64,000 bases of DNA from Streptomyces sp. Ru71 (GCF_002920535.1 NZ_PQSS01000001.1:224233-288232), one strand, 5' to 3'. Shown: positions 54,868-63,954, numbered from the stretch's first letter. Notes: generated from the letters alone by a model not told the origin. Made by a program: numbers and translations.

Positions 54868-55824
54868 TCACTCACCCCGGGTGAAGGTGCGCCGGTACTC
54901 GCTCGGCGTGGTGCCCAGCACGCGCTGGAAGTGCATCCGCAGGTTCGCGCCGGTGCCGAGGCCGACGTCGGCGGCGATCTGTTCGACGCTGCGCTGCGAG
55001 CGCTCCAGCAGTTCACGGGCCAGGTCGATGCGGGCACGCATCACCCACTGCATCGGCGTGTAGCCGGTCTCCTCGACGAAGCGCCGGGAGAACGTGCGCG
55101 GCGAGACCCCCGCCTGCCGCGCCAGTACGTCCAGGGTGAGGTGCTCGCCCAGCCGGTGCAGCGCCCACTCACGGGTGGCGGCGAAGTGCTCGCCGAGCGG
55201 CTCGGGGACGCTGCGCGGCACGTACTGGGCCTGGCCGCCGCTGCGGTAGGGGGCCGCGACCAGACGCCGGGCCGCGTGATTCGAGGCGGCCACGCCGAGG
55301 TCGCCGCGCAGGATGTGCAGGCACAGGTCGATGCCGGAGGCGGCGCCGGCCGAGGTGAGCACGCTGCCCTCGTCGACGAACAGCACGTTCTCGTCGACCT
55401 TGACGAGCGGATGCCTGGCCGCCAGGGCACGCGTGTAGTGCCAGTGCGTCGTGGCACGCCTGCCGTCGAGCAGGCCCGTGGCGGCGAGCGCGAAGGCGCC
55501 CGTCGAGATGGCGGCGAGCCGCGCACCCCGTTCGTGGGCGGCGATCAGTGCCTCGACGACGGCCTGCGGCGGGTCGTCGCGGTCCGGGAACCGGTAGCCG
55601 GGCACGAAGACGATGTCGGCCCACGCGAGCGCGTCCAGGCCGTGGGCGACGTAGTACGCGAGGCCGTCGCCGCCGGTCACGAGGCCGGGTGTCGCCCCGC
55701 ACACCCGCACCTCGTACGGCATGCTCGCGCGGGTGGTGAAGACCTGCGCGGGGATTCCGACATCGAGCGGCTTCGCGCCCTCCAGCACGAGGACGGCGAC
55801 ACGATGCAAACGGGAGGCTGGCAC
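54868..55824 (-). CDS. GlxA-type AraC regulator (DJ-1/PfpI sensor domain)
   Basis: A 318-residue regulator. Residues 1-190 form a DJ-1/PfpI glutamine-amidotransferase-like domain (RRVAVLVLEGAKPLDVGIPAQVF-like start, IVFVPGYRFPD, ISTGAFALAATGLLDGRRATTHW), with serine/threonine where amidases have Cys. Residues 215-318 are an AraC HTH pair (TLDVLARQAGVSPRTFSRRFVEETG, VEQIAADVGLGTGANLRMHFQRVLG). The start is a GTG at 55824. It lies 40 bp after the XRE regulator on the same strand, and GAPDH follows 117 bp later, which it may regulate. Confidence 0.9.
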   Translation of the reverse strand: MPASRLHRVAVLVLEGAKPLDVGIPAQVFTTRASMPYEVRVCGATPGLVTGGDGLAYYVAHGLDALAWADIVFVPGYRFPDRDDPPQAVVEALIAAHERGARLAAISTGAFALAATGLLDGRRATTHWHYTRALAARHPLVKVDENVLFVDEGSVLTSAGAASGIDLCLHILRGDLGVAASNHAARRLVAAPYRSGGQAQYVPRSVPEPLGEHFAATREWALHRLGEHLTLDVLARQAGVSPRTFSRRFVEETGYTPMQWVMRARIDLARELLERSQRSVEQIAADVGLGTGANLRMHFQRVLGTTPSEYRRTFTRGE

Positions 55825-55864
55825 AGGAAGAGGTTACGTGGGGCGCGGCGGGGGCGTCCCCGAG

Positions 55865-56713
55865 CTACTGGCGGACCTCAGTGTTCCCGGCGCGATCCGC
55901 GGCAGCGCTGTCCGCGCCCAGGCCCGCGAGCAGGCGCAGTCCGTCCTCCGCGGGGCTGCCGGGGGCCGCGGACAGCACGAGTAGCTCGATGCCCGATTCG
56001 TCCGGTAGTGCGAAGTTCTCCTGGTGCAGTTCCAGCAGTCCGACCAACGGGTGCCGGTACGCCTTGCGGCCATGCGCGCGGGCGCGTACGTCCGCGCGGG
56101 CCCAGAGACGGCGGAAGCGCTCGCTGCCCATCGCCAGCTCGCCGATGAGCGAGGCCAGGCGGGGATCGTCGGGGAACTTGCCGGCGGCCAGACGCAGGTG
56201 CCCGACCACGTCGAGCGTGCACTGCTCCCAGTCCGCGTACAGGCCGCGTTCGGCCTCCTCCAGGAAGATGTGCCGGGCGGTGTTCAGACCCGGCATCGGC
56301 CGGCCGTAGAGGAGCCCGGCGAGGCGGTTCCCGGCGAGCACGTCCATGCGGTGGTCCATGAGCAGCGCGGGTGCGTCGGTGACCAGGTCGAGGACGCGCA
56401 GCAGCTCGGGCCGGGCCCGCCCGCCCGGCGCCTTGGCGGGGCGGCGGCGCTGCCGGGCGAGCCGGTAGAGGTGCCCGCGTTCGGTGTCGTCGAGGCCGAG
56501 GACGCGGGCGAGCGCGTCGAGGACCTGCTCCGAGGGCTGGGTCGCGCGGCCCTGTTCCAGGCGTACGTAGTAGTCGACGCTGACTCCGGACAGGTGCGCG
56601 ACCTCTTCGCGGCGCAGGCCTTCGACCCGGCGGCGGCTGTCGGTCGGGATGCCGACGGCCGCCGGGTCGACCCGGGAGCGCCGGGTCCGCAGAAAACCAG
56701 CCAGATCGTCCAT
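55865..56713 (-). CDS. XRE-family regulator with MmyB-like C-terminal domain
   Basis: A 282-residue regulator: an N-terminal helix-turn-helix (RRVEGLRREEVAHLSGVSVDYYVRLEQGRATQPSEQVLDALARVLGL) and a ligand-binding MmyB-type domain (DAPALLMDHRMDVLAGNRLAGLLYG, RHIFLEEAERGLYADWEQCTLDVVGHLR). The domain binds small hydrophobic ligands in its relatives. The ATG at 56713 begins MDDLAGFLRTRR. It is divergent from the NAD(P)H:quinone oxidoreductase, a very common pairing, and probably represses it. Confidence 0.9.
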   Translation of the reverse strand: MDDLAGFLRTRRSRVDPAAVGIPTDSRRRVEGLRREEVAHLSGVSVDYYVRLEQGRATQPSEQVLDALARVLGLDDTERGHLYRLARQRRRPAKAPGGRARPELLRVLDLVTDAPALLMDHRMDVLAGNRLAGLLYGRPMPGLNTARHIFLEEAERGLYADWEQCTLDVVGHLRLAAGKFPDDPRLASLIGELAMGSERFRRLWARADVRARAHGRKAYRHPLVGLLELHQENFALPDESGIELLVLSAAPGSPAEDGLRLLAGLGADSAAADRAGNTEVRQ

Positions 56714-56821
56714 GGCCCCCAGTATGGCCTGGCGTAGTGCCCGCGAAGGTGGCCCTGCCATTACCAGGAAGTCCCGTCCTACGGAAGCGGAGCCCCTGAA
56801 CGCCGGGCGTCGTGGCGTCCA

Positions 56822-56840
56822 GGATCGAGTCATCCGATCC
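56822..56840. promoter_or_regulatory. Palindromic operator upstream of the quinone oxidoreductase gene
   Basis: GGATCG (56822-56827) and CGATCC (56835-56840) are exact six-base arms separated by seven bases, just upstream of the GAAGGAG ribosome binding site. Binding by the divergent XRE regulator is inferred. Confidence 0.4.
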
Positions 56841-56853
56841 GAAGGAGTCCGTC

Positions 56854-57633
56854 ATGAAGACGCTCATCGTCTACGCCCACCCGGAGCCGAAGTCGCTCAA
56901 CGGCTCGCTGAAGGACCTCGCGGTGTCCACGCTGGAGAACGCCGGGCACGAGGTACGGGTGAGCGATCTGTACGCGATGAACTGGAAGGCCGTCGTCGAC
57001 GCCGCGGACTACGGGCCCAGTGCCTCGACTCCGCTGAAGGTCACCCGGGACTCGGGCCGGGCCTTCGACACCGGAACGCTCACCCCGGACGTCGTGGCCG
57101 AGCAGGAGAAGCTGCTGTGGGCCGACACGGTCATCTTCCAGTTCCCGCTGTGGTGGTACTCGATGCCCGCGATCCTCAAGGGCTGGGTGGACCGGGTGTT
57201 CACCTTCCACTTCGCCTACGGCGTCGGCGAGCACAGCGACACCAAGTACGGCGAGCGCTTCGGCGAAGGCACTCTCGCGGGCAGAAGGGCTCTGCTGTCG
57301 GTGACCACGGGCGGACCGCAGCCGCACTACGCCCCTCGCGGGATCAACGGTCCCATCGACGACCTGCTGTTCCCGATCCACCACGGCATCCTCTACTACC
57401 CGGGCATCGAGGTGCTGCCCCCCTTCGTGCTGTACGGCACCGACCGGATGACCGACGAGGACTACCCGGACATCGCCAAGGCCTGGAAGCAGCGCCTGCT
57501 CACGCTGGAGTCGACCGAGCCGATCCCGTTCCGGCGGCAGAACTTCGGCGACTACGAGATCCCTTCGCTGAACCTGAAGGAAGGGCTGGAGCCCGCGGGC
57601 CGCACGGGATTCGGGCTGCACGTGCGGGCCTGA
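56854..57633 (+). CDS. NAD(P)H:quinone oxidoreductase (flavodoxin-like, NQO type)
   Basis: A 259-residue flavoenzyme that reduces quinones. Family landmarks are KTLIVYAHPEPKSLNGSLKD, ADTVIFQFPLWWYSMPAILKGWVDRVF and ALLSVTTGGPQPHY. GAAGGAG precedes the ATG by six bases; an in-frame ATG 14 codons upstream is less likely. It is divergent from the XRE/MmyB regulator and is probably induced by quinones or other electrophiles. Confidence 0.93.
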   Translation: MKTLIVYAHPEPKSLNGSLKDLAVSTLENAGHEVRVSDLYAMNWKAVVDAADYGPSASTPLKVTRDSGRAFDTGTLTPDVVAEQEKLLWADTVIFQFPLWWYSMPAILKGWVDRVFTFHFAYGVGEHSDTKYGERFGEGTLAGRRALLSVTTGGPQPHYAPRGINGPIDDLLFPIHHGILYYPGIEVLPPFVLYGTDRMTDEDYPDIAKAWKQRLLTLESTEPIPFRRQNFGDYEIPSLNLKEGLEPAGRTGFGLHVRA

Positions 57634-57686
57634 CCGCCGACGACGAACGCGACGAGGGCCGAGGGCATCTCATAAGGCACATGAAC

Positions 57687-57728
57687 GTCTGAGGCGCAGG
57701 GTCCACCGCGCGCCCCTGCGCTTCAGAC
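57687..57728. terminator. Bidirectional terminator before the STAND gene end
   Basis: Arms 57687-57701 and 57714-57728 form a 15-base inverted repeat with one G-T-type mismatch and a 12-base loop. It separates the convergent quinone oxidoreductase and trypsin-STAND-WD40 genes. Confidence 0.7.
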
Positions 57729-57766
57729 CTCGATGGCAGGCTCATTAGCACCGCTTCGTCCACGGG

Positions 57767-60700
57767 TCAGGGGCAGATCCGCTGGTACGCGATTCCGCCG
57801 GGGACGTAGCGGTGCCATTCACTGTTGGTGAGGGACTGGCCGGCGATCGCGCAGGCCCTACGGGTGAGGGTGGCGATGTCGTTGAAGGCGTCGGTGTCCC
57901 ACAGCCGCGCGGTCACGTCGGAGCCGCTGGTGGTGACGAGGGTGTTGCCGTCCGGCGAGAAGAGGGCTGAGTGCACGACTCTGGTGTGGCCGGTGTACAG
58001 GGCCAGCTGCTGGTGGGTCTCGATGTCCCAAAGGCGCACGGTGCGGTCGTCACCGGCGGTTGCCAGGGTCTTGCCGTCCGGGCTGACGACGGCCGACCAG
58101 ACAATGCCGGTGTGGCCGGTGAGGGTGGCCAGGAGGCGGTGAGCGGTGACGTCCCACAGTCGCGCTGTGGCGTCCCGGCCGCTGGTGGCGAGGGTCTTCC
58201 CGTCCGGAGTGAAGGCCACCGACTGCACAGAGTCGGTGTGACCCGCGAGTGTTGCCGTGAGGCGGCGGCTTCGCATGTCCCACAGCCGTACTTTGCCGTC
58301 CCAGCCCACCGTTGCCAGGGTGCTGCCGTCCGGACTGAAGGCCACGGAGCTGACCATCTTGGTGGCCGCGTCGAGGGTGCCGAGCCGACGGTGGCTCCGT
58401 GTGTCCCACAGGTCCACTGAGGAGGACCCGTAGCCGTTGCTGACGAGTGTTTCGCCGTCGGGGCTGAAAGTCGGCCAGCCGGTCCCGCCGGGGAGGGACG
58501 CGAGCAGGCGATGGGTGCGGACGCTCCACAGGCGGGTGGTGCGGTCCAGGTAACTGCTGGTGGCGAGGGTCTGGCCGTCTGGGCTGAAGCGGACGTGTTG
58601 CACGGGCCGGCGGTGACCGGTGAGGGTGGCGACGCGACGGCGGCTCGCGACGTCCCACAGCAGGACCGTCGGACTGTCGTGGCTGCTGGTGGCGATGAGC
58701 CTGCCGTCCGGGCTGAACTGCACCGAGCTCACCGAGCCGCCGGCTCCGGTCAGCCTGCCGAGCAGATGCTGCGCGCGGGCGTCGTACAGGCGCACACCGC
58801 CGTAGTCGTCACCGACCGCAAGCACCTTCCCGTCAGGGCTGTAGACGGCATCGGGTTCCGACACCACGGTCAGGGGCTTCGAACCGGCCGGCCGTGCGAT
58901 GGTGGCGAGCGGCCGGCCGGTCCGCATGTCCCACAGGCGGATCGTGCCGTCCGCGGACCCACTGGCCAGCGTCGCACCGTCGTGGCTGAACGCGAGTGCG
59001 TCCACGGAGCCGGTGTGGCCGTTCAGCACGGTCAAGGCCACCCGCGCCCGCACGTCCCACAGCCACACGGTCTGGTTCTGGCCCGCGCTCGCCAGGGTCC
59101 GGCCGTCCGGGCTGAAGGCCAGGGCCCACACCGTGCCGCCGGGTCCGGTGAGCGTGGCCACCGAGCGGCGCGTACGCACGTCCCACAGGCGTGTCGTGGC
59201 ATCACTCGCCGCCGTGGCCAGGGTGCCCCCGTCGGGGCTGAACACCAGCGACTGGACCTGTGCGGTGTGACCCTTCAGCGTGGCAGTACGGCGCTGGTTC
59301 CGGATGTCCCAGAGCTGCACCACGCAGTCGTCGCCCGCCGCGGCACCGAAGCCGATGACCGTGAGGGCGAGGGTCGTGCCGTCCGGGCTGAAGGCGAGGT
59401 GGTGGAGCGAGACATTGTCGTTGGGGTAAGCCCGGAGTTCACCGGTTTTCCGATGGGTACGGGCGTCCCACAGCAGGAGCTTGCCCTGCCGGCCGCCGGT
59501 GGCGATCGTGGCTCCGTCCGGGCTGAAGGCCGCCGGGCTTCCTGCACCGGCCAGGAGGGCGATCTGCTTGCGCGTGCGGACGTCCCACACCCGTGTGGTC
59601 AAGCCGCTGCTGCCGAGCAGCGTCTTGCCGTCGGGGCTGAACGCCACCACCTGCACCTGGCTGCCAGGGCCACCGAGCACTGCCGGCGGGCGGCGCCCCG
59701 TCATGTCCCACAGCCGTACCGTGCCGTCGTTGCCACCGCTCGCGAGCGTCCTGCCGTCCGGGCTGAAGGCGACCGACTGCACCTCTGCCGTGTGCCCGGT
59801 GAGGACTGCCCGCAGGGGTGACGCCACGGTGGCCAGGAGCTGGGCACGGGTCTGCGGGGTCGGCGAGATGCGCTGCGCGGCCAGAGCGAGGCGAGCCGCA
59901 AGGGCCGGGTCGGCGTTGGAGAACTGCCGGCTCTGGTCCGTCAGGCTCCGCGTGGCGGCCAGCGCCCGCTGCTCCCTGCTGCTGCGGGCGTTGAGGGTGG
60001 CCAGGCCGGCCGCCACGAGGACGAGTACGGTGAGCACCGCGAAGCCCGCGAGGACCAGGCGGCGCCGACGGGTGCGACGCTGCTGGACCTCGGCACTGGC
60101 TTGGACGAACTCGGCCTCCTCGGTGGGCACTTCCGCGGCACGTACGCCGATCCACTGCCGCGCCTGCGCGACCTGCTCCCGGCCCAGGACCAGTTCGCGG
60201 GGACGGCCCTGCTCCTGCCAGGCCCGCATCGAGCGGCGCAACCCCTCCTGCCAGCTGCGGAACTCCCGGTTCTGCTCGACCCATTGCTGCAGCCGAGGCC
60301 ACTTCTCCACCAGTGCCTGGTGCGCGAGTTCAGCGGTGTCCTGCCCCGTCGGGCGGCGCGTCACCACGACCAGCCGCGTGCTGGCCAGCCGGTGGATCAG
60401 TGCCCAGTCGGCCTCCGAGAACTCGGTGCGGGCGGCGACGCGGCGGGTGTCCGGGCCGCGCTCCCCGGCGTCGAGTTGCTCACCGGGACGCACGAGCTGG
60501 ATGAAGATCCGTTCCAGCGCCCGCCGTTCGGCCGCGTCCGCCCATCCCCACAGACTGTGCTCCGCGTCCGACGCCAGGGCGCCCTGCACGCCGCCGAGCT
60601 CCTGGTACGCGGTGCTGGTCAGCCACCCGCGCTCCTGCCGCTCCCACAGCCTGCTCAGGGTGTACTCCAGCATCGGCAGCGCGGCCGGCCCGGGCGGGGT

Positions 60701-62080
60701 GTCCCGCAACAGCTGCTCGACCAGGCCGTCGGCGAACCGGATCCCCGCGTGCCCCTGCAACGGACGGGTGATCACCTCGCGCAGCTGCGTCCGCATCATC
60801 GGCTGCACGACCACGGAAGTGGCTTCCCATGCCGTACGGAGGTGGGGGAGCTGCTCGATCTTCCGGAGGAAGTCGATCCGGGCCACGACGACAGCCTGGG
60901 CGGGACGGCTGCCGTCGGTGCGGCGAGCCGTCAGCACCCCGAGCATGGCGTCCAGCCGGCGTGCGGTGTCGGGCGCGTCCGCGAGAAGCGTTTCGAACTG
61001 GTCGGCCACCAGCAGCAGCCGGGATCCTGGGCCGTGGCGGGCCAGCGTCTGCTCCAGGGCGGTACGGATGCCCTGCTCGTCGGTGAGCTGACGGGCCAGT
61101 GCCGACCAGCGGTCGTGCCAGCCTGCCTGCAGGGTGTCCGTGGCTCCCGCCGAGGCCAGGGCCCAGGCCAGCATTTCCTCGGCGGTGAGGCGCAGCCCGT
61201 GGGGCAAGCGGGCGATCACATACCGGTCGCTGTCGAGGTGCCCGAGCAGGCCGGCTCCGACCAGCGAGGACTTGCCGACGCCGGAGGGACCGAGCACGGG
61301 CAGGACGGGTATGTGCTGCTCGATGAGTTCGATCAGCTGCTGCGTCTCGTTCGTACGGCCGTGGAAGACGGGGTGGTCCTGCTCGGTGAACGGCAGCAGC
61401 TCGCGGTACGGGCTGTCCGCCAGCAGCCTTCTGCGCAGCTGGGGCCACTCCCGGGTGAGGGACTCCACGGTGAGCGCGTAGCCGGTCCGGCGCCGCTGGT
61501 CCCCTTCGACGGCGACGAGGACGCCGATGACACCGCCGTATTCCTCGTCCCACACCGGCGCCCCGCTGAAGCCGCCGGCCAGCGGGAACGGTGCCTCCGC
61601 GTCGTAGGTCAGCTGCCACCAGCCGGTACCCTCGCGGCCCTCGACGATGCCGCGGGTCCAGATCCCGGCGTCCTTGCTGCCACCTCGTCCCGGGAACTTC
61701 GGGAAGCCGAAGGCCCGCCAGCGGTGTCCGGCCAGGTCCTCCGCCTCGACGATCCGCAGAGGGACGGCACCCGGCGGGGGCTCGCCGCTCAGCCGCAGGA
61801 CGGCGACATCGCCGCTGCTGTCACCGGCCACGGGCACGCTGAAGTGCACGACGGCCGTGGCCTGGGGACGCCCGGGCAGCAGCGGGAAGTCAAGGGTGAC
61901 CGGAAGGAGGTCCGGCAGCGGTTCGTCGTCCGGGAGGCCTGCGGTGGAGGCGACGACGTGGGCGCACGTGAGCAGCAGCCGGTCGGGGATCAGGAACGCC
62001 ACCCCGACCGGACGACCGTCGTACAGCACCCGGGCCGTCCCGCGCTCCCACGCGGAGTCCGGCTCGCCCCTCGACGTCAC
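57767..62080 (-). CDS. Trypsin-like protease / nSTAND NTPase / WD40 conflict protein
   Basis: A 1,437-residue protein. Residues 1-200 are a trypsin-like domain with an intact triad: H41 (TCAHVV), D91 (SGDVAVL) and S172 (GGFSGAP). An nSTAND NTPase follows, with Walker A GPSGVGKSS (K270) and Walker B LLLVADQFETLL (D360). A single membrane span lies near residues 675-697, then 15 WD40 repeats (about 757-1,430) ending in LWD motifs, probably two propellers. The predicted mechanism: WD40 blades sense a signal, the NTPase switches and the protease is activated. The GTG at 62080 overlaps the Trypco1 stop (GTGA), with GAGG upstream. Confidence 0.9.
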   Translation of the reverse strand: MTSRGEPDSAWERGTARVLYDGRPVGVAFLIPDRLLLTCAHVVASTAGLPDDEPLPDLLPVTLDFPLLPGRPQATAVVHFSVPVAGDSSGDVAVLRLSGEPPPGAVPLRIVEAEDLAGHRWRAFGFPKFPGRGGSKDAGIWTRGIVEGREGTGWWQLTYDAEAPFPLAGGFSGAPVWDEEYGGVIGVLVAVEGDQRRRTGYALTVESLTREWPQLRRRLLADSPYRELLPFTEQDHPVFHGRTNETQQLIELIEQHIPVLPVLGPSGVGKSSLVGAGLLGHLDSDRYVIARLPHGLRLTAEEMLAWALASAGATDTLQAGWHDRWSALARQLTDEQGIRTALEQTLARHGPGSRLLLVADQFETLLADAPDTARRLDAMLGVLTARRTDGSRPAQAVVVARIDFLRKIEQLPHLRTAWEATSVVVQPMMRTQLREVITRPLQGHAGIRFADGLVEQLLRDTPPGPAALPMLEYTLSRLWERQERGWLTSTAYQELGGVQGALASDAEHSLWGWADAAERRALERIFIQLVRPGEQLDAGERGPDTRRVAARTEFSEADWALIHRLASTRLVVVTRRPTGQDTAELAHQALVEKWPRLQQWVEQNREFRSWQEGLRRSMRAWQEQGRPRELVLGREQVAQARQWIGVRAAEVPTEEAEFVQASAEVQQRRTRRRRLVLAGFAVLTVLVLVAAGLATLNARSSREQRALAATRSLTDQSRQFSNADPALAARLALAAQRISPTPQTRAQLLATVASPLRAVLTGHTAEVQSVAFSPDGRTLASGGNDGTVRLWDMTGRRPPAVLGGPGSQVQVVAFSPDGKTLLGSSGLTTRVWDVRTRKQIALLAGAGSPAAFSPDGATIATGGRQGKLLLWDARTHRKTGELRAYPNDNVSLHHLAFSPDGTTLALTVIGFGAAAGDDCVVQLWDIRNQRRTATLKGHTAQVQSLVFSPDGGTLATAASDATTRLWDVRTRRSVATLTGPGGTVWALAFSPDGRTLASAGQNQTVWLWDVRARVALTVLNGHTGSVDALAFSHDGATLASGSADGTIRLWDMRTGRPLATIARPAGSKPLTVVSEPDAVYSPDGKVLAVGDDYGGVRLYDARAQHLLGRLTGAGGSVSSVQFSPDGRLIATSSHDSPTVLLWDVASRRRVATLTGHRRPVQHVRFSPDGQTLATSSYLDRTTRLWSVRTHRLLASLPGGTGWPTFSPDGETLVSNGYGSSSVDLWDTRSHRRLGTLDAATKMVSSVAFSPDGSTLATVGWDGKVRLWDMRSRRLTATLAGHTDSVQSVAFTPDGKTLATSGRDATARLWDVTAHRLLATLTGHTGIVWSAVVSPDGKTLATAGDDRTVRLWDIETHQQLALYTGHTRVVHSALFSPDGNTLVTTSGSDVTARLWDTDAFNDIATLTRRACAIAGQSLTNSEWHRYVPGGIAYQRICP

Positions 62081-62403
62081 CTGCCGCCCTCGGGGCGGCT
62101 CCACTCCAGTTCCAGCTTGATGTGCGCGTCCCCGGATCCCTTCGCCACGACCAGGCCCGCCTCCGCCGTCACGCGCAGTCCGAACTCCGCACGGACGTGA
62201 TCAGGACTGCGGGGCAGATCCGACAGCCGCCGCAGCATCGTCGCGGCCACCCGCTGTACGCGGGCCATGCCCGACTCGAACGTCTCGGCGGACGTCTCGA
62301 AGAGCTCGTCGCCGCGACTCGCCCGGATCACTCCGGAACCCTGCTCGTCGGACACCTCGACGACGAAGACCTCACCGTCCTCGAAGGGGACACTCAGGTA
62401 CAC
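62077..62403 (-). CDS. Trypsin-co-occurring domain protein (Trypco1/CU044_2847 family)
   Basis: A 108-residue protein matching the small family found beside trypsin-STAND genes: VYLSVPFEDGEVFVVEVSDE, GSGVIRASRGDELFETSAETFESGMARV and VRAEFGLRVTAEAGLVVAKGSGDAHIKLELEW. Family role is unproven; it is thought to be a substrate, sensor or regulator of the partner protease. The GTG at 62403 has AGAGAGG seven bases upstream; the earlier ATG at 62427 has none. Its stop overlaps the start of the protease gene by four bases, so the two proteins should be made together. Confidence 0.87.
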   Translation of the reverse strand: MYLSVPFEDGEVFVVEVSDEQGSGVIRASRGDELFETSAETFESGMARVQRVAATMLRRLSDLPRSPDHVRAEFGLRVTAEAGLVVAKGSGDAHIKLELEWSRPEGGR

Positions 62404-62716
62404 GTGACGACCTCTCTCCCGCTCCATCAAGTCACGTGCGACCCAATGGAATTGGCCGATCTCTCCAGGCCCGTCATGGTAGCTGCGATCCCCGGCCCGG
62501 ACTCCCTGTACAGGGGCGATTGCACAACCGGGACGGGGCGGACGACAGGGGCGGGCCCCAGGTTCGAGCGTGCGGTGGCCACCGCTCCGACATCTGATGC
62601 TCCAGCACATCAGCGCGGGCTCTTCACAATTGCTCCGGATCATGCCCGGCGGAACTCTTGTACAATCCGGGCCGCAGACAACGACCTTCGACGGCAGGGC
62701 TGTTAGCTTCTCCTCT
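62404..62716. promoter_or_regulatory. Divergent intergenic region, Trypco1 to methyltransferase
   Basis: This 313-bp gap contains no supported gene. It includes a plus-strand TACAAT (62661-62666) inside the palindrome TTGTACAA (62658-62665), and a TAGCTT (62704-62709) exactly seven bases before the methyltransferase GTG, the spacing of a leaderless -10. On the minus strand TACCAT (62481-62476) is a weak -10 candidate for the Trypco1 operon. None has a good -35. Confidence 0.35.
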
Positions 62717-63346
62717 GTGGCGGAACACCAGGACGAGACCAGGGCGGCCTACGACGGCGTCGTCGACCTCTATGCGGCGATGTTCGCCAATCGGCTGGAG
62801 ACGCACCCGTTCTCGCGGAACATGATCGGCACGTTCGCCGAGCTGGTGCGCGGGACGGGGAACCTGCGGGCAGCAGACGTCGGGTGCGGGCCTGGACACC
62901 TGACCGCCATGCTGCACGAACTCGGGCTCGACGCCTTCGGGCTCGACCTCTCCCCGGGCATGGTCGACCACGCCCGGCGAGCCCATCCCGCGCTGCGGTT
63001 CGACGAGGCGCGGATGGAGGCACTGCCGGTCGAGGACGGCGCGCTCGGCGGCGTGCTGGCCCACTACTCGATGATCCATACCCCGCCCGGGGAGCTGCCC
63101 GCGCTGCTCGACGAACAGGTGCGCGTCCTGGCACCAGGGGGCCTGTTCCTGGTCTCGTTCTTCGCGACCGACGGACCGGAACCGGTCCGCTTCGACCACA
63201 AGGTGACCCCCGCCTACAGCTGGCCGGTCGACCGGTTCGCCGAGTTGCTGGCCGGGGCCGGGCTCGTCACGTTCGCCCGGCTGCTGCACGACCCGGCCTC
63301 CGAACGAGGCTTCCTCGACGCCCACTTGCTGGCCCGCCGCCCCTAG
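62717..63346 (+). CDS. SAM-dependent methyltransferase
   Basis: A 209-residue class I methyltransferase: motif I RAADVGCGPGHLTAMLHELG, acidic loop FGLDLSPGMVDHARR, motif II-like LPVEDGALGGVLAHYSMIH and LAPGGLFLVSFFA. The substrate is unknown. The GTG at 62717 is the likely start, with TAGCTT seven bases before it, suggesting a leaderless transcript; there is no good ribosome binding site. It is divergent from the Trypco1/STAND operon with no evident functional link. Confidence 0.88.
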   Translation: MAEHQDETRAAYDGVVDLYAAMFANRLETHPFSRNMIGTFAELVRGTGNLRAADVGCGPGHLTAMLHELGLDAFGLDLSPGMVDHARRAHPALRFDEARMEALPVEDGALGGVLAHYSMIHTPPGELPALLDEQVRVLAPGGLFLVSFFATDGPEPVRFDHKVTPAYSWPVDRFAELLAGAGLVTFARLLHDPASERGFLDAHLLARRP

Positions 63347-63408
63347 AGCCTGTCCTGGAGCGGGTGATGTACCGGCAGGCCGGGCTGGTCACAGCTTGGC
63401 CTGACCGC

Positions 63409-63954
63409 TCACGTCGGGGACGCGGCAGCACGGTCGACCACGTTCGCCAAAGCGGCGGCCGACTCGGGGGTCAGGCGGTAGAACCCCTGCAGACTGACCG
63501 AGTGTTCGAGGAGGCCGTCCACGACGTACTTGAGCCCCCGCGTGTGACCGCGTCGGTTGCGCCACGTCAGCTCCGCCAGGAGATCGCCGGGGACGGGCAG
63601 ATCGAAGCGTACGGGTGTCGCGTCGACGTGCACCGGCGCGGCACCACAACCGCCGGCGCCGAGCATCCACCAGTCGTCGTGACCAGGGAACGCCGGGTCC
63701 TCCCACGTCGAGGGTGCGGTTCCGCAACAGTCGCGCCGCTCCATGTCGACCACCCGCATCCGGCTGACCACGTGCACCACACGCCGGTTCACGTGCAGCG
63801 CGTAGACCTCATCTCCGGCACGGGCACCCGACCAGGCGGGCAGGGAGGAGTGGACGCCGCTGAAGGCGACCGGCGGGCGCTCACCCACGCGGCCCTCCCT
63901 GCGCAGCTGACGGCATGTGTCATGGGTCCAAAGGACGGTGAAGGCGTCTGGCAT
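63409..63954 (-). CDS. Hypothetical protein
   Basis: A 181-residue protein of no recognised family. It starts MPDAFTVLWTHDTCRQLRREG and contains a cluster of cysteines (RRDCCGT, GAGGCGAAP) and aromatic segments (STWEDPAFPGHDDWWMLG). It lacks a signal peptide or membrane segment. The start codon has only a weak ribosome binding site. It is convergent with the methyltransferase. Codon use is normal, so it is probably a real gene. Confidence 0.6.
   Translation of the reverse strand: MPDAFTVLWTHDTCRQLRREGRVGERPPVAFSGVHSSLPAWSGARAGDEVYALHVNRRVVHVVSRMRVVDMERRDCCGTAPSTWEDPAFPGHDDWWMLGAGGCGAAPVHVDATPVRFDLPVPGDLLAELTWRNRRGHTRGLKYVVDGLLEHSVSLQGFYRLTPESAAALANVVDRAAASPT

Noticed and set aside
59400..60400. 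Tandem DNA repeat array in the WD40 region.
   Set aside because: The periodicity is only the ~125-base WD40 protein repeat and the DNA units are diverged; it is not a separate repeat element.
57767..62104. GTG at 62104 as the start of the trypsin-STAND protein.
   Set aside because: The GTG at 62080 has a better ribosome binding site and a four-base overlap with the Trypco1 stop, the typical coupled layout.
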